Shown piece by piece: positions 36,854 through 47,199 of a DNA stretch of 64,000 nt. The stretch comes from CAVYYW01 sp963772845 (GTDB lineage Bacteria; Bacillota; Bacilli; Bacillales; Sporolactobacillaceae), in contig CAVYYW010000014.1 of NCBI GenBank assembly GCA_963772845.1, forward strand, positions 496,001 through 560,000, in the 5' to 3' direction. The notes under the pieces are model-generated. The model was not told where the DNA came from, did no database searches, and saw only the letters and a program-made list of their open reading frames with translations. Numbering within the stretch: the stretch's first letter is position 1; each line of letters opens with the position of its first letter. The translations under genes were made by a program, and so were the position numbers.

Positions 36854-37756
36854 ATGGAGCGGGCAAAACTGTTGCCAACATTAAGTTTTTCTAGAGTGAT
36901 TCAAGGATTTTGGAGATTAGAAGAGTGGAATATGACAAAAGCAGAACGCTTGGCTTTTATAGAATCCTGCTTTGATTTAGGCATCACCACTTTTGATCAC
37001 GCCGATATATATGGAAACTATACCTGTGAAAGACTGTTTGGAGAAGCACTGGCAATTAAGCCGTCACTGCGTGATAACATGGAAATTGTTACGAAGTGCG
37101 GAATCCAGCCTAAATCCTCCAAAGATCCGGATAACAAGGTAAATCATTATAATACAAGTAAGGAAAGAATTATCGGACAAGCAGAGCAGTCACTTCGGAA
37201 TTTTGGCATTGAAAGTATTGATGTTCTGTTGATTCACAGACCGGATCCATTTATGGACCCGGGTGAAGTAGCAGAAGCTTTTGAGCAGCTCAACCGGGAT
37301 GGAAAAGTGAAGCATTTCGGCGTTTCTAATTTTATGCCTTCTCAATACAGCATGCTGCAGTCTTATTTAAAAGATCCTCTTGTAACAAACCAGATTGAAG
37401 TATCGCCGCTCCAGCTGGAGCATTTTCAAAAAGGAACCATTGACCTTCTTCAGGAGAAACGAATTAAGCCAATGATCTGGTCGCCATTGTCTGGCGGTAG
37501 AATATTTAATGATCAATCAGCAAGCGTTCAAAGAATCAGATCTGTCTTATTTGAAATTGCAGAAGAATGCGAAGCAAAAGACATTGATCAGGTAATGTAT
37601 GCTTGGCTTTTGGCTCATCCGGCTAATATGATGCCAATTAGTGGATCGGGCAAAATTGACCGTGTTAAAAAAGCCGCTGATGCACTTGAAATCAACCTTA
37701 CAAGACAGCAATGGTTTAGGATTTATGAGAGCGCTCAGGGACATCCTGTACCATAA
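36854..37756 (+). CDS. ycsN: Aldo/keto reductase (YcsN/YdhF type)
   Basis: An NADPH-dependent aldo-keto reductase with TIM-barrel fold, 300 residues. The catalytic Asp and Tyr are in TTFDHADIYGNY, the Lys in EIVTKCGI and the His in VLLIHRPDPF. NADP-binding features at the end include PMISGSGKIDRVKKAADAL. It resembles E. coli YdhF and B. subtilis YcsN. Substrate unknown. ATG at 36854 follows AGAAAGAAGG. It is divergent from the mscS gene. Confidence 0.88.
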   Translation: MERAKLLPTLSFSRVIQGFWRLEEWNMTKAERLAFIESCFDLGITTFDHADIYGNYTCERLFGEALAIKPSLRDNMEIVTKCGIQPKSSKDPDNKVNHYNTSKERIIGQAEQSLRNFGIESIDVLLIHRPDPFMDPGEVAEAFEQLNRDGKVKHFGVSNFMPSQYSMLQSYLKDPLVTNQIEVSPLQLEHFQKGTIDLLQEKRIKPMIWSPLSGGRIFNDQSASVQRIRSVLFEIAEECEAKDIDQVMYAWLLAHPANMMPISGSGKIDRVKKAADALEINLTRQQWFRIYESAQGHPVP

Positions 37757-37859
37757 CTGTTCAAAAAGTAATGTTTAAACCGTGCTCACTTTTTAAAGAT
37801 ACTCGGATTTATTAAGTGAACGAACAAGTGCAGTGAAGAATTAAATATTATGTAATAAC

Positions 37860-37891
37860 ATAGGCTGTCGAGATTTTTTCTCGGCAGCCTA
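37860..37891. terminator. Hairpin downstream of the aldo/keto reductase
   Basis: TAGGCTGTCGAGA and TCTCGGCAGCCTA arms around a T-rich loop. It is almost the same as the hairpin at 22280, but without a T tract after it. Confidence 0.5.
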
Positions 37892-37958
37892 AGTTGTGTA
37901 GATTTATGCATTTAATACGATGATGATTAGTGAAGCAAATAGAATAGACATTCGATTC

Positions 37959-38207
37959 TTACTCTTTTTTTCGGTATTTCTGAGCCACATAATGACGCTT
38001 TCGGTCTCTGTAAAAGATCCAGCCGCCAATAAACGCAATGCCTGACACGGCTAATACGATGCCGGTAAAGAATTGCAGCCAAAGCGAAGGGAAGGACCCA
38101 TCAATAGAATTAAACAAGGTATCTCTTAGTAATTTTACGCCAGCAACTGCGGCGAAACCGGGAAGGATTAAAATAAGTAAAGCGATATATTTGCCCAAAT
38201 TTCTCAC
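37959..38207 (-). CDS. yqzF: DUF2627 membrane protein YqzF
   Basis: An 82-residue membrane protein with two helices (about residues 8-28 and 43-65), then a basic tail (YRDRKRHYVAQKYRKKE). It matches the DUF2627/YqzF family, which sits next to bkdR in Bacillus. Function unknown. It is divergent from bkdR, sharing a short intergenic region of about 120 bases. Confidence 0.85.
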   Translation of the reverse strand: MRNLGKYIALLILILPGFAAVAGVKLLRDTLFNSIDGSFPSLWLQFFTGIVLAVSGIAFIGGWIFYRDRKRHYVAQKYRKKE

Positions 38208-38326
38208 CCTTTTAACTTTTCTGATAATTTTAGTTTAACGAAAATTTCCTTTAATGTCTATTTGCTTATTTTTTCACGTTCGTGTAGAATAATCTATGAA
38301 AAACTTTGCAGAGGCAGTTGGTATTT

Positions 38327-40417
38327 ATGAAAAAGGTGCTGGTTTTAGGAGGGGGAATTACCTCTTTGAATATCCTGCAAACCTTTTTGAAGACACATTC
38401 ATTTAAAATTGAAGGGATTTATGATAGCGATTACAATGCTCCAGGGGCTGTATTTGCCAGACAAAACAACTTGCCTGTCAATGAACATTGGGAACCCATG
38501 GTCAATGACACATTGGATATTATTATAGATGGTTTAAATGATAAAATAATTTTTGATGAGGTCAGGCAGGCTAAGGCTCCTGGGACTGTAATGGTGCCAT
38601 TTGATATCTCGCAGCTCATTTCAGTAATGAGTGAAGAAATTGAAGATCTAATCGAAAAAATTGAAGGTCAGAATTATCAGCATGAACTTATGCTCGATCT
38701 CACCCATGATGGAATGATTGCAATTAATTGCAGAGAAGAAATCATTCTCTTTAACCCGAGTGCTGAAAAAATGACCGGTCTCAAAAAAGAGCAAGTAATG
38801 GGAAAAGATATTAATGTGTGTATGCCTTCCACCGCTCTGCCCAGAGTTCTTCGCTTGCTGCAGCCTGAAGTGAATCAGGAACAGGTTCTGGAGAACGGAA
38901 TGAAAATCATAACCAACCGGATACCGATGCTTGATCACCAGGGGAAAAAACATGGAGCCTTTGCTGTATTTCGTGATATTACGGATATCGAACAACTTGC
39001 TGAGGAAGTAACAAATTTAAAAAGCATTCAAACCATGCTTAACGCCATCATTCAGTCATCCGAAGAAGCGATATCTGTTGTTGATGAAGAAGGCAAGGGA
39101 CTGATCATAAATCCAGCTTACACAAGGATTACGGGGCTTTCTGAAAAAGAAGTGATCGGCAAGCCAGCAACAGCGGACATCTATGAAGGTGAATCCATGC
39201 ACATGAAGGTTCTCAAAACCCGTAAGCCTGTAAGGGGAGCCTGGATGAAAGTGGGGCCATCGAAACGGGATGTCATTGTTAATGTTGCTCCAGTCATCGT
39301 TGATGGCAAAATAAAAGGCAGCGTTGGTGTTATTCATGACATGTCGGAAATCACTTCATTAACCCGTGAACTAAATCGGGCAAGGCAAATTATCCGTACA
39401 CTTGAAGCGAAGTATACGTTTGAAGACATCATTGGAGATTCAGAGGAAGCAAGTCTGGTTAAAGATCAGGCCAGGCTCGCAGCATCAACACCAGTTTCCA
39501 TTTTGCTTAGGGGTGAGTCCGGTACCGGAAAAGAACTTTTTGCTCATGCAATACATAATGAGAGCAGCCGCAAATATAACAAATTTGTTCGGGTAAACTG
39601 TGCAGCAATTTCTGAACATTTACTGGAAAGTGAAATGTTTGGGTATGCAGAAGGCGCATTTCCTGGGGCTGCTTCAGGAGGAAAAAGAGGCTATTTTGAA
39701 GAAGCGGATGGCGGCAGTATTTTCCTAGATGAAATCGGAGAACTTTCAATTCATGTTCAGGCCAAGCTGCTAAGAGTTCTTCAGGAGAAAGAAATTGTCA
39801 GAGTGGGTGCAGCTAAACCGGTTCATGTGGACGTCAGAATTATTACTGCAACAAATGTAAATCTGGAAAAACGAATTGCAGAAGGCTCTTTTAGGGAAGA
39901 TTTATATTATCGATTAAATCGCCTGCCAATCTTTATTCCTCCTCTTCGTCAAAGACTTGAGGATATACCCGAACTGAGCCGCCATCTTGTCACTAAAATT
40001 AATGCTGATTATGGACGGAGCATTGAAGAAATTACAGATGAAGCGATTGAAAAACTGCAGCAATACGACTGGCCAGGTAATGTAAGGGAGCTTGAAAATG
40101 TTCTTGGCAGAGCAATGATCCACATGGCTGTTCAGGACACTGTAATTGAAAGTCGCCACATTCCTGAGCTCCAGAAAAAAAGCCCTGCTGGCCAATTAGG
40201 AGAGTCCGATTCAGAAAGTTTTGGCCATCAGCACTCTATGCAAAATTATCCTGGCTTAAATGAACAAATGGATTATCACGAGAAACAAATTATTAAAGAA
40301 ACGCTCGAAGCCTTCCATCTCAATAAAACCAAAGCCGCAGAAGCGCTTGGGATCTCTGTGCGGAATTTATATTATAAAATGGAAAAGCATCATTTTAATA
40401 AAAATGATTTGAACTGA
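38327..40417 (+). CDS. bkdR: Sigma-54-dependent activator of branched-chain amino acid catabolism
   Basis: An enhancer-binding activator of about 696 residues. A Rossmann-like N-terminal part (KVLVLGGGITSLNIL) is followed by two PAS domains (about 115-235 and 240-345), a linker and an AAA+ domain with Walker A GESGTGKELFAHAIH, Walker B GGSIFLDEIGEL and the R-finger region FREDLYYRLNRLPI. A Fis-type HTH ends it (KTKAAEALGISVRNLYYKM). The sigma-54 contact loop reads GAFPGA rather than GAFTGA, a Thr-to-Pro change at bases 39662-39664. ATG 38327 fits the family start. It lies directly before ptb. Confidence 0.92.
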   Translation: MKKVLVLGGGITSLNILQTFLKTHSFKIEGIYDSDYNAPGAVFARQNNLPVNEHWEPMVNDTLDIIIDGLNDKIIFDEVRQAKAPGTVMVPFDISQLISVMSEEIEDLIEKIEGQNYQHELMLDLTHDGMIAINCREEIILFNPSAEKMTGLKKEQVMGKDINVCMPSTALPRVLRLLQPEVNQEQVLENGMKIITNRIPMLDHQGKKHGAFAVFRDITDIEQLAEEVTNLKSIQTMLNAIIQSSEEAISVVDEEGKGLIINPAYTRITGLSEKEVIGKPATADIYEGESMHMKVLKTRKPVRGAWMKVGPSKRDVIVNVAPVIVDGKIKGSVGVIHDMSEITSLTRELNRARQIIRTLEAKYTFEDIIGDSEEASLVKDQARLAASTPVSILLRGESGTGKELFAHAIHNESSRKYNKFVRVNCAAISEHLLESEMFGYAEGAFPGAASGGKRGYFEEADGGSIFLDEIGELSIHVQAKLLRVLQEKEIVRVGAAKPVHVDVRIITATNVNLEKRIAEGSFREDLYYRLNRLPIFIPPLRQRLEDIPELSRHLVTKINADYGRSIEEITDEAIEKLQQYDWPGNVRELENVLGRAMIHMAVQDTVIESRHIPELQKKSPAGQLGESDSESFGHQHSMQNYPGLNEQMDYHEKQIIKETLEAFHLNKTKAAEALGISVRNLYYKMEKHHFNKNDLN

Positions 40418-40463
40418 CTTTATGTGAATCACGCAGTCTGATTTTGCCTGGGAGGGGATCAAT

Positions 40464-41390
40464 CTGAATTTTGAGCACTTGAGAAGAAGCCTCAACAGTG
40501 AGGACGAAAAAACCATTGCGGTCGCACAGGCTGATGATGTAGCCGTGCTGGAAGCGGTCAAAAAAGCACTGGATAGTAAAATTGGCCGGTTTATCCTTTT
40601 CGGCTCAGAAACCGGTATTCATGATAAAATGAATAAGATGGGTCTTGGTAAGTCACAGAATGCGCTCACTGTTGTTCATGCAGATACTGAAGAGGCGGCT
40701 GCTGTTGAAGCTGTCAAAGCAGTATCAGAGGGACGGGCTGATGTCCTGATGAAAGGACTTCTTCCCACCGCAACACTGCTTAAAGCTGTGCTTCATCCCG
40801 AATATGGCATCAGATCTGGAAAGACGCTTTCACATGTTGCAGCATTTGAGGTGCCCGGGTATGAGAGGCTTTTGATCGTTACAGATTCAGGAATGAATAT
40901 TCAGCCCGGCATCTCAGAAAAGGCTGACATTATTAGGAATGCCGTCCTAGTGTCCCGAAAATTGGGGACGGACAAGCCAAAGGTTGCATTGCTAGCAGCC
41001 GTGGAAACCGTAAACCCTAAGATGCAAGCAACAATGGATGCGGCGGTACTAACAAAAATGAACCACCGCGGTCAGATTAAAAACTGCATTGTTGATGGTC
41101 CTCTTGCTCTGGATAACGCTATTTCACTTGAAGCTGCAATGCATAAAGGCATTTCAGGCGAGGTAGCAGGTCAAGCCGATATTTTGATGGTCCCTAACAT
41201 TGAAACAGGGAACACATTGTATAAATCTTTAATTTATTTTGCTAAAGCCAAAGTAGGTGCCTTTGTAACCGGTGCTCAAGCTCCAATAGTATTGACCTCA
41301 CGTTCTGATTCACCGGAAAATAAATGGCTCTCAATACTGCTTGCTGTTTTAGCTGTGCAACAACCCACACATACTCAAGGAGGAAAATAA
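40464..41390 (+). CDS. ptb: Phosphate butyryltransferase
   Basis: Converts butyryl-CoA and branched acyl-CoAs to acyl phosphates, the first half of ATP recovery with Buk. About 308 residues. Family motifs are [30 protein letters not shown], and [14 protein letters not shown] with [15 protein letters not shown]. The start is unusual. GGGAGGGG at 40450-40457 lies six bases before CTG 40464, while the first ATG/GTG/TTG candidate (TTG 40479) is too far. CTG is therefore preferred, unless the true ATG is miscalled. Confidence 0.9.
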   Translation: MNFEHLRRSLNSEDEKTIAVAQADDVAVLEAVKKALDSKIGRFILFGSETGIHDKMNKMGLGKSQNALTVVHADTEEAAAVEAVKAVSEGRADVLMKGLLPTATLLKAVLHPEYGIRSGKTLSHVAAFEVPGYERLLIVTDSGMNIQPGISEKADIIRNAVLVSRKLGTDKPKVALLAAVETVNPKMQATMDAAVLTKMNHRGQIKNCIVDGPLALDNAISLEAAMHKGISGEVAGQADILMVPNIETGNTLYKSLIYFAKAKVGAFVTGAQAPIVLTSRSDSPENKWLSILLAVLAVQQPTHTQGGK

Positions 41391-41392
41391 AC

Positions 41393-42487
41393 ATGGAAAT
41401 TTTAACTTACATGGAAAAATACGATTATGAGCAACTGGTGATTTGCCAGGACAAGGAATCAGGTTTAAAAGCATTTATCTGCATTCATGACACAACGCTT
41501 GGCCCTGCTTTAGGAGGCACAAGAATGTGGACATATGAATCAGAAGAAGCAGCAATGGAAGACGCTTTAAGGCTTGCTCGTGGAATGACGTACAAAAATG
41601 CAGCAGCAGGTTTAAACCTTGGCGGAGGCAAGACGGTTATAATGGGAGATCCGCGTAAGGATAAAAGCGAAGAGCTTTTCAGAGCGTTTGGCCGCTATAT
41701 TCAGGGATTGAATGGCCGTTATATTACTGCTGAAGATGTTGGAACAACAGTTGAAGATATGGATCTTATTCATCAGGAAACAAATTATGTTACAGGAATT
41801 TCACCAGCTTTTGGTTCATCAGGCAACCCTTCTCCTGTGACAGCTTATGGTGTTTATAAAGGTATGAAGGCTTCAGCTAAGGTAGCATTTGGAACAGATT
41901 CTCTGGAAGGCAGAACGATTGCAGTGCAAGGCGTTGGAAACGTGGCTTACAGCTTGTGTGAATTTCTTCATGAAGAAGGCGCTCAGTTAATCGTTACTGA
42001 TATTAATAAAGAAGCGGTTCAAAGAGCAGTCGATAATTTTGGTGCTAGAGCGGTCGACCCTGATGATATTTATGGCGTTGAATGTGATATTTTTGCTCCG
42101 TGTGCTTTAGGTGCGATAATAAATGATAACACCTTGCCGCAACTGAGAGCCAAAGTTATTGCAGGTTCTGCCAACAATCAGCTTCGTGAAGAAATGCACG
42201 GTGATATTCTTCATGAAAAAGGAATCATTTATGCACCAGACTATGTGATTAACGCAGGCGGCGTCATTAATGTTGCTGACGAACTGAATGGCTATAATCA
42301 TGATCGTGCGATGAAGAAGGTTGAAGGTCTTTATGATAGCCTAATGAGTATTTATGATATTTCAAGCAAGCATAATATCCCAACATATAAAGCTGCTGAT
42401 CATCTCGCAGAGCAGCGCATTGCAAGACTTAAAAATGCTCGCAGTACTTTCCTGCAAAATGGTAAAAGCATTATTAGTGAGCGATAA
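41393..42487 (+). CDS. bcd: Leucine dehydrogenase
   Basis: NAD-dependent oxidative deamination of leucine, valine and isoleucine to the 2-oxo acids. It is 364 residues long, exactly the family length. [18 protein letters not shown] and [14 protein letters not shown] (catalytic Lys) are in the first domain, and the NAD motif [15 protein letters not shown] is in the second. ATG 41393 follows AAGGAGG. It starts two bases after the ptb stop. Confidence 0.95.
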   Translation: MEILTYMEKYDYEQLVICQDKESGLKAFICIHDTTLGPALGGTRMWTYESEEAAMEDALRLARGMTYKNAAAGLNLGGGKTVIMGDPRKDKSEELFRAFGRYIQGLNGRYITAEDVGTTVEDMDLIHQETNYVTGISPAFGSSGNPSPVTAYGVYKGMKASAKVAFGTDSLEGRTIAVQGVGNVAYSLCEFLHEEGAQLIVTDINKEAVQRAVDNFGARAVDPDDIYGVECDIFAPCALGAIINDNTLPQLRAKVIAGSANNQLREEMHGDILHEKGIIYAPDYVINAGGVINVADELNGYNHDRAMKKVEGLYDSLMSIYDISSKHNIPTYKAADHLAEQRIARLKNARSTFLQNGKSIISER

Positions 42488-42616
42488 TATTCTTTTGCTA
42501 ATTTAATAATAGTGAATGCTCTCTTTATCCAGGCTATAACAATACAAATTGTGAAAAGCTGAATTTAGGGAGTATTCAGTATTAGTTTTCAAGGAATGTT
42601 TATGGAGGTATGGCCT

Positions 42617-43714
42617 TTGTTGCAAACGGAAAGACGCGTGTTGGCAATTAACCCTGGATCAACTTCAACCAAAATTGCCGTTTATAATGATGATCAGCCG
42701 ATTTTTGAGAAAACACTTCGTTACGAATCAGGCGAGCTTCGCAGGTATAAGACTGTTATCGATCAATATGAAATGAGGAAATTGACAATACTGGAAGCAT
42801 TGGATGCGGAAGGGCTTAACCTGTCATATCTCTCGGCAGTCGTTGGAAGAGGCGGGCTTTTAAGGCCGATTGAAGGAGGCACTTACGCTGTTAATCATCA
42901 AATGCTAAAGGATTTGAAGGAAGGCTATTCAGGTCAGCATGCCTCGAATTTAGGTGGTATTTTGGCTTACGAAATTGGGGAACAGCTTAATATACCTTCA
43001 TTTATTGTTGATCCGGTTGTTGTTGATGAAATGGCAGATATTGCGAGGATATCGGGTTTTGCTGATATTGAGCGCAAAAGCATTTTTCATGCGCTTAATC
43101 AAAAAGCGGTAGCACGACGTGTAGCTGAGCAATTAGGCAAGCCCTATCAATCCTTGAACTTGATTATTACCCATATGGGGGGCGGCGTGACCGTCGGTGC
43201 CCACTGTAAGGGAAAAGTTATCGATGTTAACAACGGGCTGCATGGTGAAGGACCATTTTCTCCTGAGCGCGCAGGCACTATTCCTGCTGGTGATCTCATT
43301 GCAATGTGTTATTCAGGTGAGTATTACGTTGAGGAAATGATGAAAAAAGTAGTCGGCCAGGGAGGTCTGGTGGGCTACCTTCAAACAAATAATGCTGTCG
43401 ATGTAGAAAAAAGGATTGCTGGCGGTGATCAGCACGCAGCTTTAATTTATAAAGCCATGGCTTACCAAATCGCCAAAGAAATTGGAGCCAGCAGCACCAT
43501 TTTTAACGGACAGGTTGACGCGATCGTTCTAACTGGGGGTCTTGCTTACGGCAAGGATTTTGTCAGTCAAATCACAAAACGAATTGACTGGATTGCAGAT
43601 GTTATTATTTTGCCGGGAGAAGATGAACTTCAGGCTCTTGCTGAGGGAGCGCTGCGCGTATTAAAAGGTGAGGAAGAACCGAAAATTTACCCAAACCCAC
43701 CGAGAAAAGGCTAA
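42617..43714 (+). CDS. buk: Butyrate kinase
   Basis: An acetate/butyrate kinase (ASKHA fold) that makes ATP from acyl phosphate. About 365 residues. The phosphate motif is [18 protein letters not shown]. Further motifs are [23 protein letters not shown] and [16 protein letters not shown] at 42617 is seven bases after GGAGG (42604-42608) and fits the family N-terminus. An ATG at 42596 lies upstream of the site. The 110-base gap after bcd has no clear signal. Confidence 0.92.
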   Translation: MLQTERRVLAINPGSTSTKIAVYNDDQPIFEKTLRYESGELRRYKTVIDQYEMRKLTILEALDAEGLNLSYLSAVVGRGGLLRPIEGGTYAVNHQMLKDLKEGYSGQHASNLGGILAYEIGEQLNIPSFIVDPVVVDEMADIARISGFADIERKSIFHALNQKAVARRVAEQLGKPYQSLNLIITHMGGGVTVGAHCKGKVIDVNNGLHGEGPFSPERAGTIPAGDLIAMCYSGEYYVEEMMKKVVGQGGLVGYLQTNNAVDVEKRIAGGDQHAALIYKAMAYQIAKEIGASSTIFNGQVDAIVLTGGLAYGKDFVSQITKRIDWIADVIILPGEDELQALAEGALRVLKGEEEPKIYPNPPRKG

Positions 43715-43760
43715 ATTACTTGTGATTGAGCAAGCCCATTTAAAGAAAGGCGGACACAGC

Positions 43761-45182
43761 ATGTCAGAAAATTATGATGTTGTTATACTTGGAGGCGGAA
43801 CAGGCGGTTATGTCGCAGCTATCCGCGCCAGCCAGCTTGGCCTTAAAACGGCCGTCGTTGAAGCCAGAAATTTAGGTGGAACGTGTCTTCATAGAGGATG
43901 TATTCCAAGTAAAGCACTGCTTCGAAGCGCGGAAGTGTTTGCTACCGCAAAAAACGGCGAAGAATTCGGTGTTCAGGCTACTGAAGTAACGCTTGATTAT
44001 CTGAAAGTGCACGAACGCAAAAATAATATCGTTACCCAGCTCCATAATGGTGTCAAAGGCTTGATGAAAAAAGGTAAGATAGATGTCTTTGAGGGATTTG
44101 GAAGAATTCTTGGACCGTCAATTTTTTCTCCAATGCCAGGTGCCATTTCTGTTGAGTACAAAGATGGTAAGGAAAATGATATTTTAATCCCTCAAAACGT
44201 TGTTATTGCAACCGGATCACACCCTCGGTCATTGCCAGGTCTGGATTTTGATGGCGAAAAAGTTCTGTCATCGGATGACGCTGTAAATCTAACAGAGCTT
44301 CCTGAATCAATAATCATTGTGGGAGGCGGAGTCATAGGTGTAGAATGGGCATCTATGTTTAGTGATTTTGGTGTAGAGGTAACCGTTCTTGAATACGCAG
44401 ATCGACTTGTTCCAACTGAAGACAGAGATATTTCTAAAGAAATGTTGAAACAGCTTAAGAAAAAGGGTGTTAATGTCCTTACCGAAGCCAAAGTTATGGC
44501 TGATACCCTTGAAAAAGGTGATCAAGTAACGATTAAAGCCGACTATAAAGGTGAACAGAAAGCGTTTTCAGCTGAAAAAATGCTTGTCTCTGTCGGGAGA
44601 GGCCCGAACACGGATGATATTGGGCTTCAAAATACAACGATCAAGACTGATCGAGGTTTTATTCTTACCAATGAAGCCTTCCAGACTGAAGAGTCACACA
44701 TTTATGCTATTGGCGATGTAATTGGCGGTTTGCAGCTTGCACATGTTGCTTCGCATGAAGGAATTAAAGCTATTGAGCACATTTCAGGAAAAAAAGTGGA
44801 AGCGATTGATTATTCATTAATTCCTCGCTGCATTTACACGCGACCAGAAGCTTCTGCAGTGGGGCTCACGGAAGCAGAAGCAAAAGACAAAGGATTCGAT
44901 ATAAAAATTGGCAAGTTCTCATTTAAAGCAATTGGTAAAGCATTAGTATATGGTGAATCTGATGGTTTTGTTAAAGTCATTGCTGATAAAGAAACAGATG
45001 ATATTCTTGGTGTTCATATGTTCGGGCCGCACGTCACGGATTTGATTTCTGAAGCGGCACTTGCGCGTGTACTTGATGCAACACCATGGGAAGTGGCAGA
45101 AACCATCCACCCTCACCCGACATTGTCAGAGATTATGGGTGAAGCAACATTAGCCGTTGATGGCAAAGCAATCCATTCATAA
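43761..45182 (+). CDS. lpdV: Dihydrolipoyl dehydrogenase of the branched-chain 2-oxo acid complex (E3)
   Basis: A flavoprotein disulfide reductase that reoxidises the lipoyl groups of E2 with NAD. It is 473 residues long. The FAD motif is VILGGGTGGYVAAIRA, the redox disulfide GGTCLHRGCIPSKALL, the NAD motif IIVGGGVIGVEWASMF and the C-terminal active-site His/Glu HPHPTLSEIMGE. ATG 43761 follows AAAGGCGG. It lies within the bkd operon just before E1. Confidence 0.95.
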   Translation: MSENYDVVILGGGTGGYVAAIRASQLGLKTAVVEARNLGGTCLHRGCIPSKALLRSAEVFATAKNGEEFGVQATEVTLDYLKVHERKNNIVTQLHNGVKGLMKKGKIDVFEGFGRILGPSIFSPMPGAISVEYKDGKENDILIPQNVVIATGSHPRSLPGLDFDGEKVLSSDDAVNLTELPESIIIVGGGVIGVEWASMFSDFGVEVTVLEYADRLVPTEDRDISKEMLKQLKKKGVNVLTEAKVMADTLEKGDQVTIKADYKGEQKAFSAEKMLVSVGRGPNTDDIGLQNTTIKTDRGFILTNEAFQTEESHIYAIGDVIGGLQLAHVASHEGIKAIEHISGKKVEAIDYSLIPRCIYTRPEASAVGLTEAEAKDKGFDIKIGKFSFKAIGKALVYGESDGFVKVIADKETDDILGVHMFGPHVTDLISEAALARVLDATPWEVAETIHPHPTLSEIMGEATLAVDGKAIHS

Positions 45183-45195
45183 GGAGGATATTCAG

Positions 45196-46188
45196 GTGGC
45201 AAAACATCGTCATGAAAAATTAGGATTAAATGATGAAACCGTACTTGAAATGTATGAAACAATGCTGCTCGCTCGTAAAATTGACGAGCGGATGTGGCTT
45301 CTAAACCGGGCAGGTAAAATCCCGTTCGTTATTTCCTGTCAAGGGCAGGAAGCCGCCCAGATCGGTGCAGCTTATGCACTAGACCGTGAAAAAGACTTTA
45401 TTGGTCCATATTACAGAGATCTTGGCATGGTCCTGGCTTTTGGAATGACAGCAACGGATATTATGCTCTCCGGTTTTGCGAAAGCTGAGGATCCAAATTC
45501 AGGGGGAAGACAAATGCCTGGCCACTTCGGTCAGAAGAAAAATAGAATTTTGACTCAATCCTCTCCAGTTACAACTCAGGTTGCTCATGCAGTTGGTGTT
45601 GCACTTGGAGGACGGATGAAGGGTGAAAACCTTGTTGCGCTTTCAACATTTGGGGAAGGCTCTTCTAATCAGGGTGATTTCCACGAATCCGCAAACTTTG
45701 CCGGTGTACATAAATTACCGGTCATCTTCATGTGTGAAAATAACAAATATGCGATTTCTGTGCCTGTCAGCAAACAATTAGCTTGTGAAAATGTTTCAGA
45801 CAGAGCGATAGGATATGGCATGTTCGGCAAAACAGTTGATGGCAATAATCCGCTTGATGTTTATGAAGCAGTGAAGGAAGCAGCTGAACGAGGCAGACGC
45901 GGTGAAGGTCCATCTTTAATTGAAACCGTTTCCTATCGTTTAACGCCCCACTCAAGTGATGATGATGACCGTGTTTACAGAACGAGAGAAGAAGTAGAAG
46001 AAGCCAAAAAGAAAGACGGCGTTTTTACATTTGCGGTTTATTTAAGAGATACGGGTCTGCTTAATGACGAAACTGAAAAGGCTCTGGAAGAAAGAGTTGC
46101 AAAATTAGTAGATGAAGCCACAGATTATGCGGAAAATGCACCTTATGCTGAGCCTGAATCTGCACTTAAGTACGTCTATGAGGAATAG
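45196..46188 (+). CDS. bkdAA: Branched-chain 2-oxo acid dehydrogenase E1 alpha
   Basis: The thiamine-diphosphate subunit that decarboxylates branched 2-oxo acids. It is 330 residues long. ThDP binding shows FGEGSSNQGDFHESANFAGV and CENNKYAISVP. The phosphorylation-loop-like segment is YRLTPHSSDDDDRVYRTREE. GTG 45196 follows AAGGAGG at 45181-45187. The gene partner bkdAB follows after 12 bases. Confidence 0.95.
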   Translation: MAKHRHEKLGLNDETVLEMYETMLLARKIDERMWLLNRAGKIPFVISCQGQEAAQIGAAYALDREKDFIGPYYRDLGMVLAFGMTATDIMLSGFAKAEDPNSGGRQMPGHFGQKKNRILTQSSPVTTQVAHAVGVALGGRMKGENLVALSTFGEGSSNQGDFHESANFAGVHKLPVIFMCENNKYAISVPVSKQLACENVSDRAIGYGMFGKTVDGNNPLDVYEAVKEAAERGRRGEGPSLIETVSYRLTPHSSDDDDRVYRTREEVEEAKKKDGVFTFAVYLRDTGLLNDETEKALEERVAKLVDEATDYAENAPYAEPESALKYVYEE

Positions 46189-46200
46189 GAGGGGACAGCT

Positions 46201-47184
46201 ATGCCGGTAATTTCATATATAGATGCCGTTACATTAGCAATGAAAGAAGAAATGACAAGAGATGAGAACGTCTTTGTGCTTGGTGAAGATGTTGGTGTTC
46301 GGGGCGGAGTATTCCGTGCGACGTCCGGCCTTATTGAAGAGTTTGGCGAACAGCGTGTTATTGATACCCCGTTAACGGAGTCTGCCATTGCAGGAGTGGG
46401 GATTGGAGCAGCAATGTATGGTATGAGGCCGATCGCAGAAATGCAATTTGCTGACTTTATTTTGCCAGCAGTTAACCAGATTATATCTGAAGCTGCAAAA
46501 ATCAGATACCGCTCAAACAATGACTGGTCAGTGCCAATGACCATTCGGGCACCTTATGGCGGCGGTGTGCACGGTGCACTTTATCACTCACAGTCGATTG
46601 AAGCCATTTTCTCAAATGTGCCTGGACTGAAGGTTGTTATGCCTTCAACGCCTTATGACGTTAAGGGTCTTCTAAAGGCAGCAATCAGAGACAATGATCC
46701 AGTCCTTTTCCTTGAGCATAAACGTGCTTACCGTTTAATTAAAGGCGAAGTGCCTGATGAAGATTACACGCTTCCAATTGGTAAAGCAGATGTGAAACGT
46801 GAAGGCGATGATATTACAGTCATCACTTATGGACTTGCTGTTCACTTTGCTCTGCAGGCAGCTGAGAAGCTTGAAAAAGAAGGGATTTCGGTGCACCTGC
46901 TTGATCTGCGCACGGTTTATCCGCTCGATCAGGAGGCAATTATTGAAGCAGCTAAGAAAACAGGTAAAGTTTTGCTGATTACGGAAGATAATAAAGAAGG
47001 AAGCATTATTGGAGAGGTTTCAGCAATCATCGCTGAAAATTGTCTTTTTGATCTTGATGCACCTATTAAACGTCTTGCGGGTCCAGACATTCCTTCGATG
47101 CCTTATGCACCGCCAATGGAAAAATTCTTTATGATCAATCCTGAAAAAGTTGAAAATGCAATGAGAGAGCTTGCAGAATTTTAA
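46201..47184 (+). CDS. bkdAB: Branched-chain 2-oxo acid dehydrogenase E1 beta
   Basis: A 327-residue transketolase-like subunit that completes the E1 heterotetramer. GEDVGVRGGVFRAT, PLTESAIAGVGIGAAMYGMR, PYGGGVHGALYHSQSIEAIF and LLITEDNKEGSIIGEVSA are family motifs. ATG 46201 follows AGGAGGGG. It is continuous with bkdAA and bkdB. Confidence 0.96.
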   Translation: MPVISYIDAVTLAMKEEMTRDENVFVLGEDVGVRGGVFRATSGLIEEFGEQRVIDTPLTESAIAGVGIGAAMYGMRPIAEMQFADFILPAVNQIISEAAKIRYRSNNDWSVPMTIRAPYGGGVHGALYHSQSIEAIFSNVPGLKVVMPSTPYDVKGLLKAAIRDNDPVLFLEHKRAYRLIKGEVPDEDYTLPIGKADVKREGDDITVITYGLAVHFALQAAEKLEKEGISVHLLDLRTVYPLDQEAIIEAAKKTGKVLLITEDNKEGSIIGEVSAIIAENCLFDLDAPIKRLAGPDIPSMPYAPPMEKFFMINPEKVENAMRELAEF

Positions 47185-47199
47185 GTAAGGAGGCTATGA

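Noticed and set aside
40200..40463. Possible sigma-54 promoter in the end of bkdR
   Set aside because: TTGGCC-like words occur, but no GC follows at the required 10-base spacing from GG.
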